From assembly GCA_035650355.1 (NCBI GenBank), contig DASRHT010000057.1:1-64000 (forward strand): a stretch of DNA of 64,000 bases, read 5' to 3'. The notes beneath the pieces are model-generated. The model made no database searches. It was not told the DNA's origin and saw only the letters and a program-made list of their open reading frames with translations. Positions 57,297-64,000 of the stretch are shown piece after piece. The position numbers and the translations under genes are program-made. This DNA is from DASRHT01 sp035650355. Lineage in GTDB: Bacteria; Chloroflexota; Ktedonobacteria; Ktedonobacterales; Ktedonobacteraceae. Position 1 is the stretch's first letter; each line of letters starts with the position of its first letter.

Positions 57297-58196
57297 ATGT
57301 CAGAACCGCAGAGTGATTTCGGATTCATCCAGCGTCATCCTTTGTTCTGCTACTTTTTCCTGGCCTATGCCATCAGTTGGCTTGGTTGGCTGCCTTCTGT
57401 GCTAGCTCAAAATGGCCTGGGTCTCTTGCCGATTCGCTTACCTGCCGCTGCCATCGCGGCAGGCTCTCTAGGGCCAGTTGGCGCGGGCTTTCTTCTCACG
57501 GCGCTGACGTCGGGCAAAGCTGGTCTACGCCGCCTGCTACACCGCTTTCTCCTCTGGCGGGTGGGCATCCAGTGGTATGGATTTGCGCTCTGTGGTTTGC
57601 CTGCCCTGTTGTGTCTGGGAGCGCTGATCATCGTTCCAGAAGCTCTGACGACCTTTCCCCTTTCCGTTCTCTCCTCCGTCTTGCTCCTGTATGCCGTTCG
57701 CTTCTTGTTCCAATTGTTTATGAGTCCACTCTTTGAGGAGCCAGGGTGGCGTGGGTTTGCCCTACCACGTTTACAAGCGTCCAAAGGTGCTCTCAAAGGT
57801 TCCTTGATCCTGGGCGTCTTCTGGGCAGGCTGGCACTTCCCTCTCTTCTTGATTCCAACATACAGCAGACAGGTTTCCTATGGAACTGGTCCCGGCTTTT
57901 TCGGTATTGCCATTCCTTTTGGCCTCTTCGCGCTGGGGATCGTGGCGGCCACGCTCATTATTACCTGGGCGTTCAATCACACCAAAGGAAGCATGCTGCT
58001 TGTGATGTTGATCCACGCGTCCAATGATAGCTTTCCTCTGGCCTCTCTCTTTCCCCAGATGGCTACCGGTGATCAGAGAAGGCTGGCGATGCTGCTTGGA
58101 TATGGAGCCCTGGCCCTGGTGCTTCTCGCCATCAGCCGAGGAAAGCTTGGTTATCAGCTCTCTCATACCATGCAAGAAAGGGGCGAGGAGGAATAG
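57297..58196 (+). CDS. CPBP-family intramembrane metalloprotease (2)
   Basis: 299 residues and about eight helices. The motifs are SPLFEEPGWRGFALPRLQ (EEx3R with the Pro-Gly-Trp insert), GVFWAGWHFPLF and VMLIHASNDSFPL. It differs in sequence from the neighbour and is probably of separate origin within the family. Spacing of 20 bp and a GAAAGGA site suggest one operon. R element copy 5 lies about 130 bp behind it and points at its 3' end. Confidence 0.88.
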   Translation: MSEPQSDFGFIQRHPLFCYFFLAYAISWLGWLPSVLAQNGLGLLPIRLPAAAIAAGSLGPVGAGFLLTALTSGKAGLRRLLHRFLLWRVGIQWYGFALCGLPALLCLGALIIVPEALTTFPLSVLSSVLLLYAVRFLFQLFMSPLFEEPGWRGFALPRLQASKGALKGSLILGVFWAGWHFPLFLIPTYSRQVSYGTGPGFFGIAIPFGLFALGIVAATLIITWAFNHTKGSMLLVMLIHASNDSFPLASLFPQMATGDQRRLAMLLGYGALALVLLAISRGKLGYQLSHTMQERGEEE

Positions 58197-58324
58197 TTTC
58201 GGGGATATGATATGCTGCTTATCCGGTAAATGTTGCGCGTGGGCGGTGAAGCGCGTGGGTATTCGTGATATGATACAGAGAGGAGAAGAGTTGCCGAACA
58301 GCGTTGTTGGTGCGACAATGCTGC

Positions 58325-58415
58325 TTTCAGTACCCTCAAGCGGGTCGTGATCGCCACTGGCTCCCGTCGCCCCTCTTGAGGAGCAGTATACCATCGAGTC
58401 CGAAAACGTCAAGTG
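58325..58415 (-). repeat. R element copy 5: promoter plus structured RNA
   Basis: Minus strand: TTGACG (complement of 58407-58412), 16-nt spacer, TATACT (complement of 58385-58390), CCTCAAGAGGGGCGACGGGA, and CACGACCCGCTTGAGGGTAC with TGAAA. The hairpin is ACCC/GGGT, as in copy 2. Its sequence differs most in the middle, but the ends and promoter are kept. It lies between the second CPBP gene and the acyl-CoA synthetase gene; the rest of that gap has no other feature. Confidence 0.7.
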
Positions 58416-58442
58416 GAAATGCAGTAAGGAGACTGTAAGATT

Positions 58443-60113
58443 ATGACCACATCCAGAACTCCGCATATGCTCGATTACGAAGCCGAACGGCGCAATTTTC
58501 ATCTTGAGGTGCCCGAATATTTTAACTTCGCGACCGATGTGATGGGCAAGTGGGCCAGCGACCCCGGGAAACTGGCAATGCTGTGGGTGGGACAGGACGG
58601 CGAAGAACGCTCCCTCACCTTCGCCCATTTCTCCACAGCTTCCAGCCGGGCCGCCAACGCCTTTGCAAAGCTTGGTATCAAGAAGGGGGATCGCGTGCTG
58701 GTGATGCTGCCGCGCTTTCCTGAATGGTGGGAGAGCGTGCTGGGGCTGATGAAGCTGGGCGCTATTCCCATTCCCTGTACGACCCTGCTCACGCCTAAGG
58801 ATATCCAGTTCCGGGCCGAAGTGGCGGAGGCGCAGGGCTTTATTACCGATGCTGAAGGCGCGCCCAAATTCGATCAGGTGCGCAACGAATGTCCCACCAT
58901 CAAATACGCGATCCTGGTCGATCAGAGCAACACAGAACGCGCAGGCTGGACCAATTATCATCAGATCGTCGAACGGGCTCCTGCCGAATTCACCGGCCCT
59001 AAAACCAGAAGCGACGATCCCTGCCTGGTCTATTTCACCTCCGGCACCGTCGGCTACCCCAAAATGGTGCTGCATACACACGCCAGCTATCCCATAGGCC
59101 ATACTATCACCGGCAAATACTGGCTCGACTTGCACGAAGACGACCTGCACTGGAATTTGAGCGAGATGGGGTGGGCAAAGGCCGCATGGAGCAATCTTTT
59201 TGGCCCGTGGATTATGGGCGCGGCCATGTTTATCCAGGATGCGCGCGGCAAGTTTAACGCCATTGAGACGCTGGAGATGCTCAATAAGTATCCCATCACG
59301 ACCCTGTGCGCGCCTCCGACTGCCTATCGCATGCTCGTGCTTGATGAGCCGATGGCGTACATGAAGGCGCATCCCCCTAAAGCCCTGCGACACTGCGTCG
59401 GTGCGGGCGAGCCTTTGAATCCAGAAGTCATAAAAGTGTGGGAAGAGGCCACCGGCATGACCATTCGCGATGGCTACGGTCAGACCGAGACGGTGCTGCT
59501 CTGTGCCAATTTCCCCCCGCTGCAAGTCAAGCCTGGCTCGATGGGCAAGCCTTCGCCCGGCTTTGATGTCAGTGTGATTGACCACGATGGCAGCGAGCTT
59601 CCGCCCGATAAAGAAGGCGATATCGCCGTACGCGTCAAGCCTCACCGCCCCACCTGGATGTTCAAAGAGTACTGGCGCAACCCCGAGGCCAGCGCGGCCT
59701 GCATTCGCGGCGACTGGTATATCACGGGTGACCGCGCCTATAAAGATAAGGATGGCTATTTCTGGTTCGTGGGCCGCGCCGATGATGTGATTATCAGCGC
59801 TGGCTATCGCATCGGTCCCTTTGAGGTCGAGAGCGCGCTCAAGGAACATCCGGCGGTGGCCGAATCGGCGGTGATCGCCAGCCCCGACGAGATGCGCGGC
59901 GAGATCGTCAAAGCCTATATCATCCTCGCCCCCGGCTACAAGCCCTCCGACGAACTGGCGGGTGAGATACAGGAGCACGTCAAACGCGTCACGGCTCCGT
60001 ACAAGTATCCGCGCGAGATCGAGTTCGTCGATAGCCTGCCCAAGACGATATCGGGCAAGATCCGCCGCGTCGAACTGCGCGAGATGGAGCGAGCCAAGAA
60101 GCAAGGAAAATAA
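58443..60113 (+). CDS. AMP-forming acyl-CoA synthetase (medium-chain type)
   Basis: 556 residues of the ANL superfamily. The phosphate loop is VYFTSGTVGYPKM, followed by RDGYGQTETVLLC, YITGDRAYKDKDGYFWFVGR with the hinge Asp, VIISAGYRIGPFEVESAL, and the C-terminal catalytic lysine in PKTISGKIRRVEL. FNFATDVMGKWA at the start is typical of medium-chain acyl-CoA synthetases. It activates a carboxylic acid to its CoA thioester. A GGAG precedes the ATG. The next gene begins 1 bp after its stop. Confidence 0.93.
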   Translation: MTTSRTPHMLDYEAERRNFHLEVPEYFNFATDVMGKWASDPGKLAMLWVGQDGEERSLTFAHFSTASSRAANAFAKLGIKKGDRVLVMLPRFPEWWESVLGLMKLGAIPIPCTTLLTPKDIQFRAEVAEAQGFITDAEGAPKFDQVRNECPTIKYAILVDQSNTERAGWTNYHQIVERAPAEFTGPKTRSDDPCLVYFTSGTVGYPKMVLHTHASYPIGHTITGKYWLDLHEDDLHWNLSEMGWAKAAWSNLFGPWIMGAAMFIQDARGKFNAIETLEMLNKYPITTLCAPPTAYRMLVLDEPMAYMKAHPPKALRHCVGAGEPLNPEVIKVWEEATGMTIRDGYGQTETVLLCANFPPLQVKPGSMGKPSPGFDVSVIDHDGSELPPDKEGDIAVRVKPHRPTWMFKEYWRNPEASAACIRGDWYITGDRAYKDKDGYFWFVGRADDVIISAGYRIGPFEVESALKEHPAVAESAVIASPDEMRGEIVKAYIILAPGYKPSDELAGEIQEHVKRVTAPYKYPREIEFVDSLPKTISGKIRRVELREMERAKKQGK

Positions 60114-60114
60114 T

Positions 60115-60981
60115 GTGCGACTGAACGTGTTCTTTACGCCCTCGGAACTGGCGGCTACTAACGCGTCCGCGGATGATATCTACATCGTGATCGATGTGAT
60201 TCGCGCCACCACTTCGCTCGTGGTCATCTTTGATCGCGGAGCGAGGCGCGTCTTCGCCGCCGATACTATCGAGCAGGCACAGGAGGCGGCAGCAAAAGCT
60301 CCCGGTCGCCTGCTCTGTGGGGAGCGCAACGCCAGCCAGATCCCCGGCTTTGATTACGGCAATTCGCCCGTTCAGTTTGCCGAGGCCGATCTGAGCGGGC
60401 GCGACCTGATCCTGACCACGACCAATGGTACCCGCGCTTTCTTCGCCTGCCCGCTCCAGAGCGTCCGCCTCGCGGGCTGCTTCTACAATGCCCAGGCCGT
60501 CACAGCGCGAGCACTCGCACTGGCGCAGGAGCGTGGAAGCAATATCGCGCTGGTCTGCGCGGGTGTGGGAGGCTACTTCGCCCTTGATGACGCAACCTGC
60601 GCCGGCTATCTTGCCCTTGAGATCCAGCGCCAGTCCCCAGACATACGCGTTCGTGAAAGCGTCCACGCCGCGACGACGCTCTATCAGACCTATGCGCCAC
60701 CGCGACTGCTTGATCATTGTGTTTCCGCTCGCGCCGTTACCAAAGCAGGATTAGAGCTGGATCTGATGCTCTGTATGACGGCTAATGCCAGCGCCAGCGT
60801 GCCGATGGTGGCGGGGCGAGAAGAGGAGACGGGATTGCTGATGCTCTTGCAGTATCCTCAAGCGGATCGAGATAGCCACACCTTCTCGCCGCCTCCCTTA
60901 GGAATCACTATACATGCCCTACCCGAGGAGGTCAAGCAGAAATGCACTTTAGGAGGAGATGCGGATGAACTATCAGGATAG
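60115..60981 (+). CDS. ComB-like 2-phosphosulfolactate phosphatase with repeat-derived C-terminus
   Basis: 288 residues from a GTG. VRLNVFFTP, YIVIDVIRATTSLVVIFDRG, LCGERNASQIPGFDYGNSP and LTTTNGTRAFFAC match the ComB family (Mg-dependent phosphatases, coenzyme M branch), here probably acting on another substrate. ComB proteins usually have about 240 residues. The last 45 or so (LLQYPQADRDSHTFSPPPLG onward) are encoded by R element copy 6. The GTG has AAGGAAAA before it and follows the synthetase stop directly, so the two are co-translated. Confidence 0.8.
   Translation: MRLNVFFTPSELAATNASADDIYIVIDVIRATTSLVVIFDRGARRVFAADTIEQAQEAAAKAPGRLLCGERNASQIPGFDYGNSPVQFAEADLSGRDLILTTTNGTRAFFACPLQSVRLAGCFYNAQAVTARALALAQERGSNIALVCAGVGGYFALDDATCAGYLALEIQRQSPDIRVRESVHAATTLYQTYAPPRLLDHCVSARAVTKAGLELDLMLCMTANASASVPMVAGREEETGLLMLLQYPQADRDSHTFSPPPLGITIHALPEEVKQKCTLGGDADELSG
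60848..60939 (-). repeat. R element copy 6: promoter plus structured RNA
   Basis: Minus strand: TTGACC (complement of 60930-60935), 17-nt spacer, TATAGT (complement of 60907-60912), CCTAAGGGAGGCGGCGAGAA, GGCTATCTCGATCCGCTTGA, GGATACTGCAA. It lies wholly inside the frame of the ComB-like gene and is antisense to it. Confidence 0.72.
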
Positions 60982-61510
60982 TGTGAGCCAGGCCGATGAG
61001 CAGGCTTTGATTCTCTATCCTTCTCGCCAGAAGGTATTGCTGCTGCTCATAGGATCGTTGATATTTGTCGGCATTGGCATTTTTCTCTTCCCAAACGCTA
61101 GCAATCCATTGAATGCAGGTTTAGAAGTCTTTGTTATAGTGTTTTTCGGCCTGTGCGCTCTGGCGAGCATCTTTATGCTGGTAAAACCTTTTCCTCTCCT
61201 TCAAGCGAGCAATGAGGGACTTCGTTCAGGGACTTTTTTTGGAGATTATCTCATCTCCTGGGGGGAGATCGACTTCATCTTTTTCAGCAAGACGCGGGGG
61301 ATATCCACGCTGAATGTTTATCTCTCTGAAACCGGGCTACAAACATTTTCTGTGCGCTATCCCCGGCGGGGACGTCTGCGCCGTCTTTTCGGAGGACCAG
61401 CAGCGGCTGTCCCTCTCACGCTATTACCTCTGCCGGCACAACAGATTTTTGATACTATTCAAGAAAGATATCAAAAGCAAATAGAGCAATATAATATCTA
61501 TGTGCGTTGA
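60965..61510 (+). CDS. Membrane protein of the STM3941 type (PH-like)
   Basis: 181 residues. Two membrane helices (VLLLLIGSLIFVGIGIFLF and VFVIVFFGLCALASIFMLV) are followed by a soluble part of beta strands (GTFFGDYLISWGEIDFIFFS, LNVYLSETGLQTFSVRYP) and a final helix, as in small PH-like membrane proteins. The role is unknown. AGGAGG sits 8 nt before ATG 60965. It overlaps the end of the ComB-like gene by 17 bp. The AGGAGGAG site lies just after R element copy 6. Confidence 0.65.
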   Translation: MNYQDSVSQADEQALILYPSRQKVLLLLIGSLIFVGIGIFLFPNASNPLNAGLEVFVIVFFGLCALASIFMLVKPFPLLQASNEGLRSGTFFGDYLISWGEIDFIFFSKTRGISTLNVYLSETGLQTFSVRYPRRGRLRRLFGGPAAAVPLTLLPLPAQQIFDTIQERYQKQIEQYNIYVR

Positions 61511-61542
61511 TCCTGCTAGCATGGATGCGCTGGAGAACAGGC

Positions 61543-62040
61543 ATGATACCGATTCGCGAAGCCGACACCGCAGAACTTTACTGGGTTCATCCGCACTTGA
61601 TGAAGCGCCGGTACGAGCTGTACGGGGGCAATGAACTGCTGGCAACGTTGCGCTGGAAAAATCTCATCGGTTCGCTTGCGACCGCCGCTGCCGCCGATGG
61701 AAGCTGGACGTTTCAGCGCGAGAACATCTTTCAGAAGCACGTTGTCGTACGCCTTGCAGCTTCGGGCGAAGCGGTGGCGCGGCTCAAACGCAACCCTGGC
61801 GGGAGCGGCGTGCTCCTCTTCGACGATGCGCGCCAATATAAATGGGCCAATACGAGCTACTGGCGCAATGAATGGGTCTGGCGTACCGACAAAGACATTC
61901 CTCTGATCTATTTCAAGAAGGCAAAAGAGCTTGAACTCTCCCCTCTGGCGCTCTCGCAACCTTCTCTCTCATTATTGGCTGCGCTTGGATGGTATCTGCT
62001 CAAGCTCCAGCAGGAGGAGGCGCGCGCCTTCAGGGGATAG
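61543..62040 (+). CDS. Conserved small protein, possible LURP1/tubby-like barrel
   Basis: 165 residues. A run of strands with Trp and aromatic turns (RRYELYGGNELLATLRWKNL, GSWTFQRENIFQKHVVVRLA, YWRNEWVWRTDKDIPLIYFK) and a last hydrophobic helix (LSLLAALGWYLLKLQQE) resembles the closed barrel of LURP1 or scramblase-like proteins. That is a guess from pattern; I do not recognise the family. GGAGAAC precedes ATG 61543. It follows the PH-like gene by 32 bp. Confidence 0.6.
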   Translation: MIPIREADTAELYWVHPHLMKRRYELYGGNELLATLRWKNLIGSLATAAAADGSWTFQRENIFQKHVVVRLAASGEAVARLKRNPGGSGVLLFDDARQYKWANTSYWRNEWVWRTDKDIPLIYFKKAKELELSPLALSQPSLSLLAALGWYLLKLQQEEARAFRG

Positions 62041-62046
62041 CAGTGG

Positions 62047-63117
62047 CTACGTCCCCACAAACAGGAACTCTTTGACCTCGTTCTGATTATCATGGATTTT
62101 ATGATGGTGATTGCCCAGAGAGTAGCGATGATCGCACTCATACACCGTCACCTTGCTTTTATAGCGCGCTAGTATCTCCAAAAGCTCTTCTTTAGCCGGT
62201 ATGCCGTTGGAGGAATACGATACGACGATGGTGGCATCGCTGTATCTTTCAAAGAATTGGTGGAATGCCTGGTAGATTGTTTTCTTGCTATCAAACAGGC
62301 TGGGGATGCGGCGGAACTTTTTGGTCGTGGTATGTTCGAGGATCTCTAGGCCCTGCCAGTAGCGCGCAAGTCCCTCGATAAAATGATAGCGGCGCGTGTA
62401 GTCATTGTCGCTATGAGGCGAGACATAGGGCGGATCGAGATAGACGAGATCAAAACGCGGCTGCTGCGGAATCTCGAAAAGATCGCAGTTGAGGACACTA
62501 TTCGCCTGCCCATTGTCAAACACCGCTCGATTCATCACGTTGACGGCGAGGCGAAAGTGTTCCTGGAGGGGAATTTTCAGATCGGGCCTGCCATCGTTGT
62601 ATCTGACGCCAGTGTAAGTAAAGATGCCGCGCGGCCTGCGACGAAGGCATGCCCGGACGGCTGCCGCGAACGCAATAGACTGCCTGTACGGGTTCTCTAT
62701 TTCGAGGATATGCGAGACCAGATGATCGAGCAGTTGATTTTCAGTCGCCGTGAAATAGAGGTCCTGGAAGGTGCGAGCGATAAAGTCACGAGGGGCTGGA
62801 TGGGGAGATAAGAGCCGTTCAACCTCCTCATCAGACAGGCGTTCAGCATTATTCGCAATGGTGGCTTGAGCGGTATGGTAGCAGAAGCGCAAGAAGTCGT
62901 TGCTGGTAACGGCCTTCCCCATTGATTTAAAGAGGTAGCTGACGGCGCCGCTGCCGCTACAGGCGTCCAGCGCCGTTTGAAAGTCCAGCTCTTGCACCAC
63001 ATCGTAAATAAAGCGCAAAATTGCATGTTTGCTGCCCATATAACGGGAGCTGGGGAAACAGGCCAGTTGAGTGTTTACTTGCCTGTATTGGCTGGCAGGA
63101 TAATCAATAAATACCAT
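62047..63117 (-). CDS. Adenine-specific DNA methyltransferase (D12/Dam class), first of pair
   Basis: 356 residues. SRYMGSKHAILRFIYDVV and DACSGSGAVSYLFKSMG form the SAM site, and DLVYLDPPYVSPHSDNDYTR is the catalytic DPPY motif. A GNHHHK-like basic stretch is near the end. It methylates adenine N6 in a short target. It starts 2 bp after the stop of the next methyltransferase gene upstream, so the two form one unit. The order of motifs (SAM first, DPPY later) is alpha class. Confidence 0.88.
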   Translation of the reverse strand: MVFIDYPASQYRQVNTQLACFPSSRYMGSKHAILRFIYDVVQELDFQTALDACSGSGAVSYLFKSMGKAVTSNDFLRFCYHTAQATIANNAERLSDEEVERLLSPHPAPRDFIARTFQDLYFTATENQLLDHLVSHILEIENPYRQSIAFAAAVRACLRRRPRGIFTYTGVRYNDGRPDLKIPLQEHFRLAVNVMNRAVFDNGQANSVLNCDLFEIPQQPRFDLVYLDPPYVSPHSDNDYTRRYHFIEGLARYWQGLEILEHTTTKKFRRIPSLFDSKKTIYQAFHQFFERYSDATIVVSYSSNGIPAKEELLEILARYKSKVTVYECDHRYSLGNHHHKIHDNQNEVKEFLFVGT

Positions 63118-63119
63118 CG

Positions 63120-63926
63120 CTACAACCTCGGCTTGACAAGAATTTCGGGTACAGGTTCCCTGCCTGCACCCTGATGGTTAATAGTGCGGCTGGCCTGGAT
63201 CACCTGAATGTGGTGTTTTGCGTACAGTGCCAGCGTCAATGCAGAGTACGAGTTGCTCAACACCGGAAAAGCGCCCAGCGCAACCAGCTCGTCGTACAGT
63301 TGCGCAAGCGCATATTGATCCTGCTCGCGAAACTGCTCTTTTGTGTACCGTTTAAAGTCCGAATACCGGCTCACGGGCACATAAGGCGGATCAAGATAGA
63401 TGAAATCGCCCGCGCGGCTATGCTGCTTGAGAAAGGTCGTGTAGTCTTCGGCGAACAGTTCTGCTCGTTGCAATACGGCGGAAGCTTGCCGGATCTCTGC
63501 TAAATTATAGAGCAACGGGTTGTGGTAGCGTCCAAAAGGCACATTAAACTCCCCCTGTCTGTTCACGCGGTAGAGTCCATTGAAACAGGTTTTGTTCAGA
63601 TACATAAGGCGAGCGGCCTGCTCCACTAGATGGAGATCAGCCGCTTTTTGCGCCCTTACCGTATAGAAATGCGCTTTAGAATTCTGCTGCCGGTGAGCAT
63701 CAAGCAGGGGGAGCAACTCCTCTAGCTGGTCGCGCACAACGCGATAGACATTGATCAGTTCGGTATTGGCATCGTTGAGTAACATCGTGTGATGATTGAG
63801 AGCAAACGCAACCGCCCCTGCGCCGACAAAAGGCTCTACATAGCGGTGAAACGATGCGGGAGTAGCACCAATAATAACATCCACAAGTTTCCGTTTGCCC
63901 CCGGCCCATTTTAAGAACGACGGCAC
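63120..63926 (-). CDS. Adenine-specific DNA methyltransferase (D12/Dam class), second of pair
   Basis: About 268 residues from a GTG at 63926, which has GGAGGGA 6 nt before it and gives the usual Dam start (PSFLKWAGGKRKLVD). An ATG at 63989 would add 21 residues without a good ribosome site. HRYVEPFVGAGAVAFAL is the SAM site, NKTCFNGLYRVNRQGEFNVP is typical of Dam, and DFIYLDPPYVPVSRYSDF is DPPY. A paired methyltransferase suggests a restriction system with an asymmetric site; the nuclease would lie beyond the window. Confidence 0.88.
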   Translation of the reverse strand: MPSFLKWAGGKRKLVDVIIGATPASFHRYVEPFVGAGAVAFALNHHTMLLNDANTELINVYRVVRDQLEELLPLLDAHRQQNSKAHFYTVRAQKAADLHLVEQAARLMYLNKTCFNGLYRVNRQGEFNVPFGRYHNPLLYNLAEIRQASAVLQRAELFAEDYTTFLKQHSRAGDFIYLDPPYVPVSRYSDFKRYTKEQFREQDQYALAQLYDELVALGAFPVLSNSYSALTLALYAKHHIQVIQASRTINHQGAGREPVPEILVKPRL

Positions 63927-64000
63927 CTCTGTCCCTCCAAAAAACAAACTTCGCTGCTCTTCTGTATAAAGAAAGCAAATCTCCCCCATCCTATCACATT

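Noticed and set aside
57771..60104. 777-codon open frame on the minus strand
   Set aside because: It lies antisense to the second CPBP protease and the acyl-CoA synthetase, both well supported; composition is His/Arg/Gly-rich shadow sequence and it crosses R element copy 5.
1..64000. tRNA, rRNA, phage genes, replication origin
   Set aside because: None seen by reading; no attachment-site repeats next to a tRNA and no DnaA-box cluster were noticed.

Overview
The window looks like chromosomal DNA from a GC-rich, spore- or filament-forming Chloroflexota bacterium of the Ktedonobacteria type. This is an inference. It rests on Ser/Thr kinases fused to TPR arrays behind a small zinc ribbon, duplicated CPBP proteases, an H-NOX protein, and intergenic gaps packed with palindromic repeats. 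I see no tRNA, rRNA, CRISPR array, phage or complete insertion sequence. About 47 protein genes are supported.

Layout. 1-2.2 kb: the 5' end of an MFS transporter, a MITE, and two tandem AT-richer genes whose N-termini are close relatives of ubiquitin. 2.2-6.7 kb: cyclase-family hydrolase, Ser/Thr kinase-TPR protein and a paralogue that keeps only a degenerate kinase N-lobe. 7-12.9 kb: GMC oxidoreductase, hydrolase remnant, ABC exporter, H-NOX protein with an extra C-terminal domain. 12.9-16.6 kb: murF-ddl-dipeptide epimerase wall operon. 16.9-30 kb: YceI, amidohydrolase, quinone oxidoreductase, phosphorylase, bioB-decarboxylase-PfpI, ATL protein, lipoprotein, NCS1 permease, small proteins. 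30.2 kb: an AhpD-like gene with an in-frame TGA exactly where the family has its second redox cysteine, followed by a SECIS-like hairpin (candidate selenoprotein). 30.8-34.6 kb: phospholipase D and two GNAT proteins. 35-41 kb: carbamoyltransferase, two GT2, radical SAM and GT9 genes forming a glycan or small-molecule decoration cluster. 41-50.7 kb: carbonic anhydrase, aconitase, kinase-TPR, exported protein, NMN adenylyltransferase-like protein, FHA protein. 51-55.4 kb: P450-TetR-DinB-CocE. 55.5-58.2 kb: ArsR-like regulator with two CPBP proteases. 58.4-62 kb: acyl-CoA synthetase, ComB-like phosphatase and two small proteins. 62-64 kb: paired adenine DNA methyltransferases.

The most unusual non-coding signal is a family of six ~90 bp elements, here called R elements (4948, 9655, 42026, 49898, 58325, 60848). 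Each carries a good sigma-70 promoter (TTGAC-N16/17-TATA) followed by a conserved GC-rich stretch ending in a hairpin with compensatory base changes. It looks like a mobile promoter plus small structured RNA. Three copies overlap the 3' ends of genes and encode their C-terminal residues. Other repeats are 166-177 bp palindromic MITEs with 9-10 bp target duplications, a second MITE family with CGTAGGGACC ends, and a very abundant hairpin of the form GGGCAA(N)TTGCCC between genes.

Start sites were chosen from Shine-Dalgarno spacing. All functional names are by eye from motifs, with no database search.
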